Under the pieces are notes generated by a model that was not told the origin of the DNA, made no database searches, and was given only the letters and a program-made list of their open reading frames with translations. Of a stretch of DNA of 64,000 nucleotides, positions 7,568-16,256 are shown in pieces. The position numbers and the translations under genes were made by a program. Location of the stretch: assembly GCA_964345475.1 (NCBI GenBank), contig CAYFQW010000004.1, forward strand, positions 62,001 to 126,000, given 5' to 3'. The stretch is from WRIS01 sp964345475. GTDB taxonomy: Bacteria > Actinomycetota > Coriobacteriia > Coriobacteriales > Eggerthellaceae. How positions within the stretch are numbered: the first letter of the stretch is position 1; each line of letters opens with the position of its first letter.

Positions 7568-10099
7568 ATGAGCTTGCTGTTTTATGAAAGCTATTCAGAC
7601 GGCTTCGGAAAAAAGAATGCGGAACATAACGTAAGGGTAAGGAAGACACGGCCTACCCCCTTATTTATTTTTGCATGCGGATTTTGGCCAGGGGCAGCCG
7701 CTGTATTTTACTTTGGACATCCTGAGAACCATCGTGCAATTTTCGTATTCGGGATATGCCTCCTTCTTTTAACTTGTCTTCTCTTATATGTGTTTGCACG
7801 TTCTTATTTTTTGAAGCCGCAGGCAGACTTAGTTGCGAGCAGTGGTAAAGCTTCCCGAAGAAAACCTGCGATAAAACAAGCTCTCGGATATTTTCAGGCT
7901 AGCTATCCTATGTTCCTTATTCTTTGCTGCATGTTCGGAGTTTTACTGGGTGCAGGTACGGGCCTTGTCTATGCGGCGTCTCTTGATAGGCAAGGTACTT
8001 CTTTGGGACTGCATTCTACAGAGGGGCTACGGCGATTCGAGCTTATTGAAGACAGTACTGAGGACGTACATGGTTTAAGCTGCCTCGCAGAAACGCTTGA
8101 TGTGGACGGGAGGAGAATACGCGTAAAGCTGTATCTTCCACACAGCGACATACATCCACAGTTTGGAGAGATTCTTGAAGCGAAAGCAGGGTTGCAAGAA
8201 TTTCCTGAAAAGTCCCGAGATTTTTATAGAAACAAGGGAGTAGTTGCCTCGGCCACTCTGAGATCTTACGACCGGATAGAACGGAGTGATATATACGGGA
8301 AAATCTTAAAACTACGACAAGGAGCACTGAGCTTATTTCAAACGCCCGACGCAGCACACGCATTTCTTCGCGCAGTGCTTTTTGGCGATAGAACGAAGCT
8401 TGATGAAGGTAGGTTGCGGGAGGACATACGAGCAGTTGGGCTTTCACATCTCGTTGCAGTATCCGGGTCCCACCTCGTTATAGTCTCTTCTGCAGTGGGT
8501 GCTGTTTTGAGCGTATTGCGCATCCGCCGCCCTCGGGCAATCGGCATTCAGTTACTGTTTATTGCAATGTATCTTGTTCTCACAGGTATGCAGATTTCTG
8601 CGCTTCGGGCAGCTGCAATGTCGCTGGTCTCCTTCTCCTCCTTTTTTGCTGGCAGACGTGCTTCCTCGTTAAACGCTCTTGCCGCTTGTGTGGTACTAAT
8701 TATTCTCGCATCCCCTTCTTCACTTCTCTCTATTTCATTTCTCCTATCAGCTATTTCAACATTGGGAATTATAGTTCTCAATCCACTTATAGGTTCTTGG
8801 TTGAGGGGCAAGCGAAAAAAACCACTCGGTTTTATTGGCGAGGCTTTGTCGCTTACTCTTGCAGCAAGCATTCCTGCCTTGCCTTTAGGTGCAGCATTTT
8901 TTTCAATGGTCTCTTTGATATCTCCCCTTGCAAATATCCTTGCATCTCCCTTTATGACGATTATTTGCATTTTTGGTTTAGTAGGCAGCTTCCTTTGTCT
9001 GCTGTTTCCAGGCTTAACAAGCCTTCTTATTCCTATGATTTCGTTCATTTCAACAGCTTTTTGCGAGCTAGTTGCAGGAATGGCATCTCTCCCATATGCA
9101 GCGTTTCCTTGCGATATTGGATTGGCGACGGGGTTTATGTTCGCCCTCATACCCCTCATAGGGCTTTGGGTCTTTTGGCCTCGGTTGTCGAGGCTTGGGA
9201 TCGGTCTGGCCAGCAGTATCATTGCAGCTTGTATACTTTTGTACCTTCTTATAAGCCCGCTTTATAAAGCAGATGAAATCATTATGCTCGATGTAGGGCA
9301 GGGGGACGCTTTCGTCATCAGAAGCGAAGGAAGCGCAATTCTTATCGACACGGGCAACCAGGATAAGGCCCTCATTGAGGCTTTGGCCCGGCACGGTGTA
9401 TATCGTCTCGATGCCGTGCTTATCAGTCATGCTGATGACGACCATTGTGGTTCCTTGGGCGCATTGAGAGGGCTTGTACAGGTAGATGCTGTCTGTATAT
9501 CGCAGCCGACTCTGGAATGCGAATGTGATTCCTGTACCGAACTAGTTCGTGAGGCGGAAGAACTTGTTCATGACGATCACGTTTTCGGGTTAGGGGTGGG
9601 AGATAGGGTATGTGTCGGTGTCTTTGATTGTGAGGTAGTATGGCCGGATACCTTTGTTGATAAAGGGGGTAACGCAGACAGTCTCAGCATACTAGTTACG
9701 CCTCGCTACAAGAACAATCGCGAAAAAGATGATGGTTCCAGCCGAGATGTAGGAGGCGGAGATGCCTATTGCGAGCAGACAAGCCTTTTTTGTGGGGATG
9801 CGGAGTATGAGCAGCTAGAGGCCATGATAGACAATGGAAGGCTTGAAAAGCTCGGCATCTTAAAAGTAGGCCATCACGGATCAAGTCAGGCTTTAAGCGA
9901 GAAGGCATTGGACACCCTCTCCCCAAGAATCGCCCTCATAAGCTCTGGTGAGGGAAATTCTTACGGACATCCGACACAGGAGACCTTAGATCTTCTCACC
10001 TCTTACAATTGTCTTATCTTACGAACAGACGTATCGGGTGATCTTGTGTGCAGATTCACCCCCCAAGGTATCTCGGTTTTAAGCTCTGGGGTAGAATAG
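7568..10099 (+). CDS. comEC: Competence channel protein ComEC/Rec2
   Basis: Polytopic membrane protein thought to form the channel for single-stranded DNA during transformation. The 843 residues show an N-terminal block with membrane helices and a soluble domain (about 20-250). A central Competence domain of many helices follows (about 255-570, with the conserved AVSGSHLVIVSSAVGAVLSV). The C-terminal metallo-beta-lactamase-like domain has MLDVGQGDAFVI, SHADDDHCG and KVGHHGSS, keeping the metal-ligand pattern that may make it a nuclease. It is 113 bases after comEA and ends 4 bases before holA. Together with comEA it suggests the organism can take up DNA, although no pilus genes are in the window. 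Confidence 0.94.
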   Translation: MSLLFYESYSDGFGKKNAEHNVRVRKTRPTPLFIFACGFWPGAAAVFYFGHPENHRAIFVFGICLLLLTCLLLYVFARSYFLKPQADLVASSGKASRRKPAIKQALGYFQASYPMFLILCCMFGVLLGAGTGLVYAASLDRQGTSLGLHSTEGLRRFELIEDSTEDVHGLSCLAETLDVDGRRIRVKLYLPHSDIHPQFGEILEAKAGLQEFPEKSRDFYRNKGVVASATLRSYDRIERSDIYGKILKLRQGALSLFQTPDAAHAFLRAVLFGDRTKLDEGRLREDIRAVGLSHLVAVSGSHLVIVSSAVGAVLSVLRIRRPRAIGIQLLFIAMYLVLTGMQISALRAAAMSLVSFSSFFAGRRASSLNALAACVVLIILASPSSLLSISFLLSAISTLGIIVLNPLIGSWLRGKRKKPLGFIGEALSLTLAASIPALPLGAAFFSMVSLISPLANILASPFMTIICIFGLVGSFLCLLFPGLTSLLIPMISFISTAFCELVAGMASLPYAAFPCDIGLATGFMFALIPLIGLWVFWPRLSRLGIGLASSIIAACILLYLLISPLYKADEIIMLDVGQGDAFVIRSEGSAILIDTGNQDKALIEALARHGVYRLDAVLISHADDDHCGSLGALRGLVQVDAVCISQPTLECECDSCTELVREAEELVHDDHVFGLGVGDRVCVGVFDCEVVWPDTFVDKGGNADSLSILVTPRYKNNREKDDGSSRDVGGGDAYCEQTSLFCGDAEYEQLEAMIDNGRLEKLGILKVGHHGSSQALSEKALDTLSPRIALISSGEGNSYGHPTQETLDLLTSYNCLILRTDVSGDLVCRFTPQGISVLSSGVE

Positions 10100-10103
10100 G
10101 GCT

Positions 10104-11075
10104 ATGGCTAATAAAAAAAAGAAACCCCCCTTACTTCCTGTATATCTTGTTCTTGGCGAAGACGAGTTAAAACGACGGGCTGTGTTGAAGCGCCTTAAAG
10201 CTCGCATCGCAGATCTCGGTGACCTTTCTTTTAATATTGACGAGTTCAATGCCGGCAAAGTAAGGGCTGAAGAAATAATTGCCGCTTGCAATACACTTCC
10301 CTTTGCGAGCGAGAGGCGCCTTGTAGTTGTGCATTCAGTTCAAGCCTTAAACAGGGCAGACGCCGAACTTCTGGTTTCGTATATTGAATCACCGTCCCCG
10401 ACGACAACGCTTGCCCTTATAGCTGATAGCATCAGTAAAAAGTCGAAACTATACAAGGCAGTATCGCAATATGACAGCAAGGCGGTTATAGATTGTCTTC
10501 CGCAAAAAAAATATGAGCTTATCAAGACATTGCGTTCGTTAGCTATCGGCTACGGTATAAGCCTTACGGAGGGAGCTTCTCGTGCCCTTGTTGAATTAGT
10601 TGGAGAGAATACCGTCCACCTCGATAACGAACTGCAGAAACTCGCTCTTGCGCATCGAGGAAACGACCCTGTGTCTGAAAGGGAAGTGAGACATCTCGTC
10701 AGTAGAAGTGCCGATGCAAAACCATGGGAATTCCTTGACGCTTTTTCAGAACGTGATATTGCTACAACGATAAAGTTGTATGGGAACATGGGCTCAAGTT
10801 CACCCCATGCTCTATTAGCGATGTGTGTTGCACGGATAAGAGAGCTTATCTGTGCTCGCTCCCTAGAGGAGAGGGGGCTGGCTTCTACGCTTGCGCGCGA
10901 GCTCGGCCAGCCATCCTGGAAGGTCAAAAACCATATGCGGTGGGCTCAAGGATTTGAGAAGGCAGAGCTTAGAAGGGCCTTAGTGGATGCATGCGATGCA
11001 GAGAAGAAAATGAAAAGCGGATCGGATCCCCAGACCGTTTTTGTTGATTGGGTTCTTTCGACCCTTAAGGCCTAG
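10104..11075 (+). CDS. holA: DNA polymerase III delta subunit
   Basis: Clamp-loader subunit that opens the sliding clamp. The N-terminus shows the family pattern LLPVYLVLGEDELKRRAVLKR, and RRLVVVHSV lies near residue 72. The 323-residue length matches HolA of Gram-positive bacteria. A comEC-holA-rpsT order is common in these bacteria; here rpsT is on the opposite strand and the two are separated by a shared terminator. The start ATG lies five bases after the comEC stop. Confidence 0.93.
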   Translation: MANKKKKPPLLPVYLVLGEDELKRRAVLKRLKARIADLGDLSFNIDEFNAGKVRAEEIIAACNTLPFASERRLVVVHSVQALNRADAELLVSYIESPSPTTTLALIADSISKKSKLYKAVSQYDSKAVIDCLPQKKYELIKTLRSLAIGYGISLTEGASRALVELVGENTVHLDNELQKLALAHRGNDPVSEREVRHLVSRSADAKPWEFLDAFSERDIATTIKLYGNMGSSSPHALLAMCVARIRELICARSLEERGLASTLARELGQPSWKVKNHMRWAQGFEKAELRRALVDACDAEKKMKSGSDPQTVFVDWVLSTLKA

Positions 11076-11120
11076 AAGCTTACAGAAGATAAAAAAGTTC
11101 GATATGAAAATTGCCGGTAA

Positions 11121-11150
11121 CCCAAAAAAACCCCGTCGGGGGTCTTTTTG
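11121..11150. terminator. Bidirectional terminator between holA and rpsT
   Basis: ACCCC at 11130-11134 pairs with GGGGT at 11139-11143 around a four-base loop. Seven A residues lie before the stem and five T after it, so each strand reads as a stem followed by a U-tract. It is placed between the convergent ends of holA and rpsT. Confidence 0.85.
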
Positions 11151-11198
11151 GCTTGATATACGGATGAATTTCTTTGAAATTCAGGCAGAGTCAGACGC

Positions 11199-11696
11199 TT
11201 ACTCAGCACTTTCCTCTGCTGCAGCGGCGGCAGCAGCTTCTTTTTCAAGTTCTGCTTTCTTCTTTGCAGCAGCGCTTTGAGCTTTTTGCGTTTGCTCGCG
11301 ACGTTTTGCCTTCTCTTTAGATGCGAGTTCCATCTCTTTTTGACGCTCAGCTTTTACAGCAGCCTTTTTAGTACCACCCTTTTCTACAGGGGCTTTTTTC
11401 TCTGCTGGCTTATAAGCCGCTCTATCAGCATCGCTCACGATAGTATTTGCTAAACGCATAACGCCGCTCTTGCGGTTGGCAGCCTGGCGCTTGTGGATGG
11501 CACCTTTAGATGCAGCTCTATCGAAAAGACGACAGGCATATAGGGCTGCAGAATAGGCTTCAGCGCCGTTGTTTGCTTCGACGGCATCTTTTACTACACG
11601 TGTTGCGGTTCTGAGCTCCGACCGTGTCGCTTTATTACGTTGGCGAGACTTCTCGTTCGTAATATTGCGCTTCTTTTGACTTTTGATATTAGCCAC
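11199..11696 (-). CDS. rpsT: 30S ribosomal protein S20 with a long C-terminal extension
   Basis: S20 binds 16S rRNA early in 30S assembly. Residues 1-88 match the family (MANIKSQKKRNITNEKSRQR at the N-terminus, then KGAIHKRQAANRKSGVMRLA). The family usually ends near residue 88, but this protein continues to 165 with a tail rich in Ala, Lys and Glu (for example KKKAELEKEAAAAAAAEESA), probably helical and disordered. The start is a GTG with GGAGG eight bases ahead on the minus strand. It is the only gene on the minus strand in the first 48 kb and is divergent from lepA. Confidence 0.95.
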   Translation of the reverse strand: MANIKSQKKRNITNEKSRQRNKATRSELRTATRVVKDAVEANNGAEAYSAALYACRLFDRAASKGAIHKRQAANRKSGVMRLANTIVSDADRAAYKPAEKKAPVEKGGTKKAAVKAERQKEMELASKEKAKRREQTQKAQSAAAKKKAELEKEAAAAAAAEESAE

Positions 11697-11921
11697 GCTT
11701 TTTCCTCCATGTTTATATTACTGTGTTTCAGACGAAAACTAAGTTAGCTTATCATAGAACTAAGGGGTTTGTATCCTCTATATTGCTAAAATACATTGCT
11801 ACTATACATGCAATACTCTGCTGAGTCTGTAAAAAGCTATGTGGCAGACCGTGCGAGTACTCAATCTCAGCTAAGATAGAGACCAGAAGATATTTAAAAG
11901 TCAAAGGAATGAAGCATACAC

Positions 11922-13727
11922 ATGAGCCAAGACCCAACATATATACGCAATTTTTCTATTATCGCTCATATTGATCATGGTAAATCCACCCTCTCGGACA
12001 GGATTTTAGAGTTGACCCATACGGTCGCTCCAAGAAACATGAAAGAGCAATTGCTTGACTCTATGGATATTGAGCGCGAAAGAGGAATAACCATTAAAAG
12101 CCAAGCGGTACGAGTGGAGTACCTCGCTGACGACGGACAGACCTATCAATTCAATCTCATCGATACTCCTGGGCATGTTGATTTTACCTATGAGGTATCG
12201 CGTAGTCTTGCGGCTTGCGAAGGTGCCATACTGGTCGTAGATGCTACCCAGGGCGTCGAGGCTCAGACTGTGGCAAATGCGATGATGGCCATGAATGCGA
12301 ACCTCGAGATAATTCCGCTCATCAACAAGATAGACCTTCCAGCGGCCGAGCCGGAAAAGGTTCGAGAAGCTATTGAGGAGGGGTTGGCTATTCCTGCCGA
12401 TGATGCTGTATTGGCAAGCGGCAAAACTGGGGAGGGGATACACGATCTTTTGGAGTCGATCGTTTATAAGATACCCGCTCCGCAAGGAGATCCGGATGCA
12501 CCACTTCGAGCTTTGATATTCGATTCCTACTTCGACCCGTATCGCGGTGTCGTAGCGCTTATTCGAGTTGTGGATGGACGCATTTCGGAGGGCGATCGGG
12601 TTCATATGATCGCGACGAAGACAGATGCCCTCGTAGAAGAGGTAGGTGCTCGGCGGCCTGTCGAGACAGCCCTTCCCAGTCTGGGAGTGGGTGAGGTCGG
12701 ATACTTGGTTACTGGACTCAAAGAGGTGAGTAAGGTCAAGGTGGGGGATACCATCACCACACACCAGGATTTGTCGCTCGAAGCACTTCCTGGGTATCGA
12801 GAGGCAAAACCGATGGTATTCACGGGGCTGTTTCCCCTCGATGGAGATCAGTATGAACCTCTGAAAGAAGCCTTTGAAAAGTTGAGCCTGAACGACCCTG
12901 CTTTGATTTGGGAGCCAGAAACATCCCATGCTCTCGGCTTTGGTTTTCGTGTCGGTTTTCTGGGGCTTCTTCATATGGAGGTTATCAAGGAGCGCCTCGA
13001 GCGGGAGTTTGACCTCGATCTTTTGGCAACAGCGCCCTCGGTAGAATATCATGTTCATAAGACGAATGGGGAAGTAATATCTATCCACTCGCCGCAAGAG
13101 ATGCCTGATCCCAGTGAAATAAACTATATTGAAGAGCCGTATCTCGAAACAAAGATACTCATCCCTCCCGACTATGTTGGGCCCGTCATGGATCTTACCG
13201 TGGCGCGGCGTGGTACTTTTGTTACGATGAATTATTTGTCTACCACTACAGTTGAAATGCTTTGGACCATGCCTTTGTCAGAACTTATTTTGGACTATTT
13301 TGACAAACTAAAATCAAATACCAAAGGATATGCTTCGCTTGATTATGAATTTGCTGGATATCAAAAGGCAAGCTTAGTGAAGTTGGATATCCTTTTGGCG
13401 GAAAAACCAATAGATGCTCTCTCGGCTATTGTGCACAAAGACAAGGCCTACGATAGGGGAAGAGCTCTCACAGAAAAGCTGAGGGAAATAATTCCTCGCC
13501 AAATGTTCGAAGTGCCTATCCAGGCTGCTATTGGGGGACGGATACTTGCTCGTGAAACAGTAAAAGCAAAACGTAAGGACGTATTGGCGAAGTGCTATGG
13601 CGGTGATATTTCGAGAAAACGAAAACTGCTTGAAAAGCAGAAAGCCGGGAAAAAGAGAATGAAAAGCATTGGGAGTGTTGAAGTTCCCCAGGAAGCCTTT
13701 ATGGCCATTTTAAAGGTGGATGACTAA
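11922..13727 (+). CDS. lepA: Elongation factor 4 (LepA)
   Basis: Ribosome-bound GTPase that acts in translation initiation or back-translocation. The G1 motif AHIDHGKSTLSDRI is at residues 15-28, then RGITIK (switch I side), DTPGHVDF and NKIDLP. The C-terminal LepA-specific domain ends in SRKRKLLEKQKAGKKRMK. The 601-residue length is standard. It stands ahead of a block ending in hemW, hrcA and dnaJ, an order common in Gram-positive bacteria. Confidence 0.97.
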   Translation: MSQDPTYIRNFSIIAHIDHGKSTLSDRILELTHTVAPRNMKEQLLDSMDIERERGITIKSQAVRVEYLADDGQTYQFNLIDTPGHVDFTYEVSRSLAACEGAILVVDATQGVEAQTVANAMMAMNANLEIIPLINKIDLPAAEPEKVREAIEEGLAIPADDAVLASGKTGEGIHDLLESIVYKIPAPQGDPDAPLRALIFDSYFDPYRGVVALIRVVDGRISEGDRVHMIATKTDALVEEVGARRPVETALPSLGVGEVGYLVTGLKEVSKVKVGDTITTHQDLSLEALPGYREAKPMVFTGLFPLDGDQYEPLKEAFEKLSLNDPALIWEPETSHALGFGFRVGFLGLLHMEVIKERLEREFDLDLLATAPSVEYHVHKTNGEVISIHSPQEMPDPSEINYIEEPYLETKILIPPDYVGPVMDLTVARRGTFVTMNYLSTTTVEMLWTMPLSELILDYFDKLKSNTKGYASLDYEFAGYQKASLVKLDILLAEKPIDALSAIVHKDKAYDRGRALTEKLREIIPRQMFEVPIQAAIGGRILARETVKAKRKDVLAKCYGGDISRKRKLLEKQKAGKKRMKSIGSVEVPQEAFMAILKVDD

Positions 13728-13738
13728 GCGGGATTTCT

Positions 13739-13843
13739 ATGTCTTCCGAGAACAGCTATTCATCAGCCCCGATGACACCTTCATGGGTTGTTGGTGCACA
13801 TGGATCCAACGGAAGCAAAAAAGCCCGAAAGGAAATCGTATGA
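13739..13843 (+). CDS. Micro-ORF of 34 codons coupled to the next small gene
   Basis: An ATG at 13739 with GGGA five bases upstream opens a 34-codon frame that ends in TGA overlapping the next ATG (ATGA at 13840-13843). The peptide begins MSSENSYSSAPMTPSWVVGA and ends in basic residues (KKARKEIV). I do not recognise it. The overlap with a good ribosome site for the following frame suggests coupled translation, so it could be a real small protein or a leader peptide. It lies 11 bases after lepA. Confidence 0.4.
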   Translation: MSSENSYSSAPMTPSWVVGAHGSNGSKKARKEIV

Positions 13844-14019
13844 AAAAAGAGTATGACTGGATCGACGATCCGTTTAAGGAACCAGAGCCGACCGATACAA
13901 GCAAAAAAATGAGCCGGGGTTCGAAACTCGCAATCGGATGTAGCTTTATATTGGTTATTGTAGGCGTGGTAATGGTGTCAGTTCTGGCTTGCTCGGCACT
14001 CGTAGATATTTCCTTGTAA
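13840..14019 (+). CDS. Small single-pass membrane protein, function unknown
   Basis: A 59-residue protein with a charged, proline-containing N-terminal part (KEYDWIDDPFKEPEPTD) and one hydrophobic segment, residues about 30-52 (AIGCSFILVIVGVVMVSVLA), ending shortly after it. The ATG at 13840 has AAAGGA six bases upstream. The longer reading from 13720, which overlaps lepA, would add 40 residues without a ribosome site and is rejected. It sits between lepA and dus. I know of no function for it. Confidence 0.6.
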   Translation: MKKEYDWIDDPFKEPEPTDTSKKMSRGSKLAIGCSFILVIVGVVMVSVLACSALVDISL

Positions 14020-14025
14020 GGCAAG

Positions 14026-15006
14026 GTGTTATTGACAATCAAAACTTTTTTCGAACAACATAAGTTGCTCCTTGCTCCGATGGCTGGGGTGAGCGATTAC
14101 GTGTTTCGGAGCCTCTGCCTTGAGCAAGGTGCAGATTTAGGCTATACCGAAATGGTGTCGGCAAAAGGTCTCAGCTTCAACAACGAAAAGACAAAAAGCC
14201 TTTTGCAGCTTGCAGAGGGAGAAGAAAAAATCGCAGTTCAGTTGTTTGGGCATGAGCCGCAAGTTATTGCGGATGAGGCAGCCTGGATTGCGGGGCAACT
14301 GTCTGAAAGACTTGCCTATATTGACATTAATATGGGTTGTCCAGCACGAAAAATCGTGAGAAAGGGCGACGGATGCGCCCTGATGACCGACCCTGCGCTC
14401 GCACAGAGGATCGTGGATAAAACTTCATCTGCAGCACGTGTTCCCATAGGAGTGAAAATGAGGCGTGGCTATTACTTAGGTGACGAGAGCGCGGTGTCTT
14501 TCGCTCTTAAAGTTGAGGAGGCGGGTGCTTCCTTTGTTGCCGTACACGGTCGCTACGCTGAGCAGTACTATCGCGGGGAAGCTGATTGGGGCACTATCGC
14601 CCGTGTTAAGGAGGCTCTCTCTATTCCTGTCATTGGAAACGGCGATATTAGCAGGGGGTCTGATGTGGCGAATCTCAAAAAGTTGAGTTCTTGTGACGCT
14701 TTCATGATAGGAAGGGCCGCTCGAGGAAACCCCTGGATATTTAATTCATGCAGAGCGGTTCTTGCGCATAAACCCGACCCCGGCCCTCCCAGTCTTTCTG
14801 TGCGAATGGCAGGAGCTAAGCGTCATGCGGCGCTGCTCAGCAATGGAGAGGGAGCAGGCTTGGTGAGAATGAGAAAACATGCCATTTGGTACGTATCGGG
14901 GCTTCCTGGCGCATCAGCGGCCCGTCAACGCATCAATGACGCATCGAGCCTCGATGATTTCAATGCGATATTTGATGACATGCTCTATTATCAGGAGGAG
15001 CGATGA
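14026..15006 (+). CDS. dus: tRNA-dihydrouridine synthase
   Basis: FMN enzyme that reduces uridines in tRNA D-loops. Family signatures are LAPMAGVSDYVFRSLC near the N-terminus, the active-site cysteine in INMGCPARKIVRKGDGCALM, VKMRRGYY, and the FMN-binding GNGDI and GRAARGNPWIF segments. The 326-residue length is normal. GTG 14026 or TTG 14032 may be the start; both have AAGG about five bases ahead. Its stop overlaps the hemW ATG. Confidence 0.93.
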   Translation: MLLTIKTFFEQHKLLLAPMAGVSDYVFRSLCLEQGADLGYTEMVSAKGLSFNNEKTKSLLQLAEGEEKIAVQLFGHEPQVIADEAAWIAGQLSERLAYIDINMGCPARKIVRKGDGCALMTDPALAQRIVDKTSSAARVPIGVKMRRGYYLGDESAVSFALKVEEAGASFVAVHGRYAEQYYRGEADWGTIARVKEALSIPVIGNGDISRGSDVANLKKLSSCDAFMIGRAARGNPWIFNSCRAVLAHKPDPGPPSLSVRMAGAKRHAALLSNGEGAGLVRMRKHAIWYVSGLPGASAARQRINDASSLDDFNAIFDDMLYYQEER

Positions 15007-16115
15007 GTTCCGGACCTTATCGAGCGCTTTATATCCATATACCCTTCTGCAAAAGTCGTTGTTCTTATTGTGATTTCACAACAGAGGGTGTTTCTCTCGA
15101 GGATAAACGTATTGCACCCTACATAGAGGAGCTTATTCTAAGCATACGGAGGGCTTCTCGTTCAGGAGAATTAGGCAGTATCGAGACGGTCTATATCGGA
15201 GGAGGAACACCAACCTATATCGGCTCTACTCACCTTGCTGGGCTAATCTACGCCATTGCAACGTCGATGCATCTCACGGTGGAGGTTGAATGTTCGATAG
15301 AGGCTAATCCGGAAAGCGTAAGTGAGCCTCTTATCAGAGATATCTGGGCCCTCGGGGTTAACAGGCTTTCTTTGGGTGTGCAAAGTTTTGATGATAAGAC
15401 CTTGCAGCTGTTAGGAAGAAATCACAGTGCGGAAGATGCGCGGCGCGCCCTTGCGACTGCACAAACACGTTTTGATAATATAAGCGTTGATTTGATGTGC
15501 GGCATTCCTGGCCAAAGTATCGAGGCCTTTGAAGAAGGTCTGTTGGAAGCAATAAGTCTCGGTGCAAAACATATCAGTGTCTATCCCTTAAGCCTTGAAG
15601 AAGGAACTCGCTTAGAACAGATGGTTCGAAAAGGAGAAATTGAGGACTGCGATGAAGACGTCCAAGCTGAAATGATGCAAAGAGCGGCTTCGGTTTTGGA
15701 GTCGGTGGGCATGCATCGCTATGAGGTGGCAAGCTATGCCGTGCCTGGATATGAATGCCGCCATAATATAAGTTATTGGACTGGCAAAGCATACCTAGGC
15801 ATGGGCAGGTCAGCGGTGAGCATGACGCAAACAGAGACATCAAGGACGCGCTTGCAAGACGGTGCTATCATAGAGGAGCTTACTGCCGATCAAATGATAG
15901 CTGAAGACTTGATGCTTGCAATGAGAATGAGCAGGGGCATCTCTGATGCACAATACGCAGCTGCTTTGAAACGATTGCCTCAAACAAAGGCGGCATTTGA
16001 AAAACTGTTGCAGATGGGACTCGTGAAGCACGGCCATGGTCGCTATAGACCTACAGAAAAAGGCTGGTTGTGTGGGAACGAGCTCTATGGAGAGCTTTAC
16101 TCGCTTGCACCTTAG
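15003..16115 (+). CDS. hemW: Heme chaperone HemW (radical SAM)
   Basis: Radical SAM protein related to HemN that delivers heme; true HemN oxidase activity is not expected. The iron-sulfur motif CKSRCSYCDF is at residues 16-25 and lacks the extra cysteine seen in HemN. GGGTPTYI and EANPES follow, and a HemN C-terminal domain covers the last 80 residues. It overlaps dus by ATGA and is followed by hrcA after 140 bases. A ferrochelatase gene lies far away in the window (62.2 kb), consistent with heme use. Confidence 0.92.
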   Translation: MSSGPYRALYIHIPFCKSRCSYCDFTTEGVSLEDKRIAPYIEELILSIRRASRSGELGSIETVYIGGGTPTYIGSTHLAGLIYAIATSMHLTVEVECSIEANPESVSEPLIRDIWALGVNRLSLGVQSFDDKTLQLLGRNHSAEDARRALATAQTRFDNISVDLMCGIPGQSIEAFEEGLLEAISLGAKHISVYPLSLEEGTRLEQMVRKGEIEDCDEDVQAEMMQRAASVLESVGMHRYEVASYAVPGYECRHNISYWTGKAYLGMGRSAVSMTQTETSRTRLQDGAIIEELTADQMIAEDLMLAMRMSRGISDAQYAAALKRLPQTKAAFEKLLQMGLVKHGHGRYRPTEKGWLCGNELYGELYSLAP

Positions 16116-16195
16116 GCTTTTGAGAACCTGAAGACGTGTTCTCTTTGTGATTAAGTAGTAGGGAATATAAAAAAACAAGGGAAAAGTAAGAAACT

Positions 16196-16222
16196 TTAGC
16201 ACTCTCTTGCTGAGGCTGCTAA
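16196..16222. promoter_or_regulatory. CIRCE operator for HrcA
   Basis: TTAGCACTC, nine bases, then GGCTGCTAA. The left arm matches the CIRCE consensus exactly and the right arm matches 7 of 9 bases of GAGTGCTAA. It lies 34 bases before the hrcA start, so HrcA probably represses its own operon with dnaJ. Confidence 0.85.
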
Positions 16223-16256
16223 AATGCTTCGTGATGTGAGGCACGAAAGGAGATGC

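Noticed and set aside
8548..9222. 224-codon open frame on the minus strand inside comEC
   Set aside because: It is entirely antisense to the membrane part of comEC, and long antisense frames are expected there; the translation matches no family.
12006..13097. 363-codon open frame on the minus strand inside lepA
   Set aside because: It is antisense to the conserved lepA coding sequence and has no recognisable domain.
16122..16143. Terminator after hemW (GAGAAC/GTTCTC)
   Set aside because: Only six base pairs with a ten-base loop and a run of three T; too weak to call.
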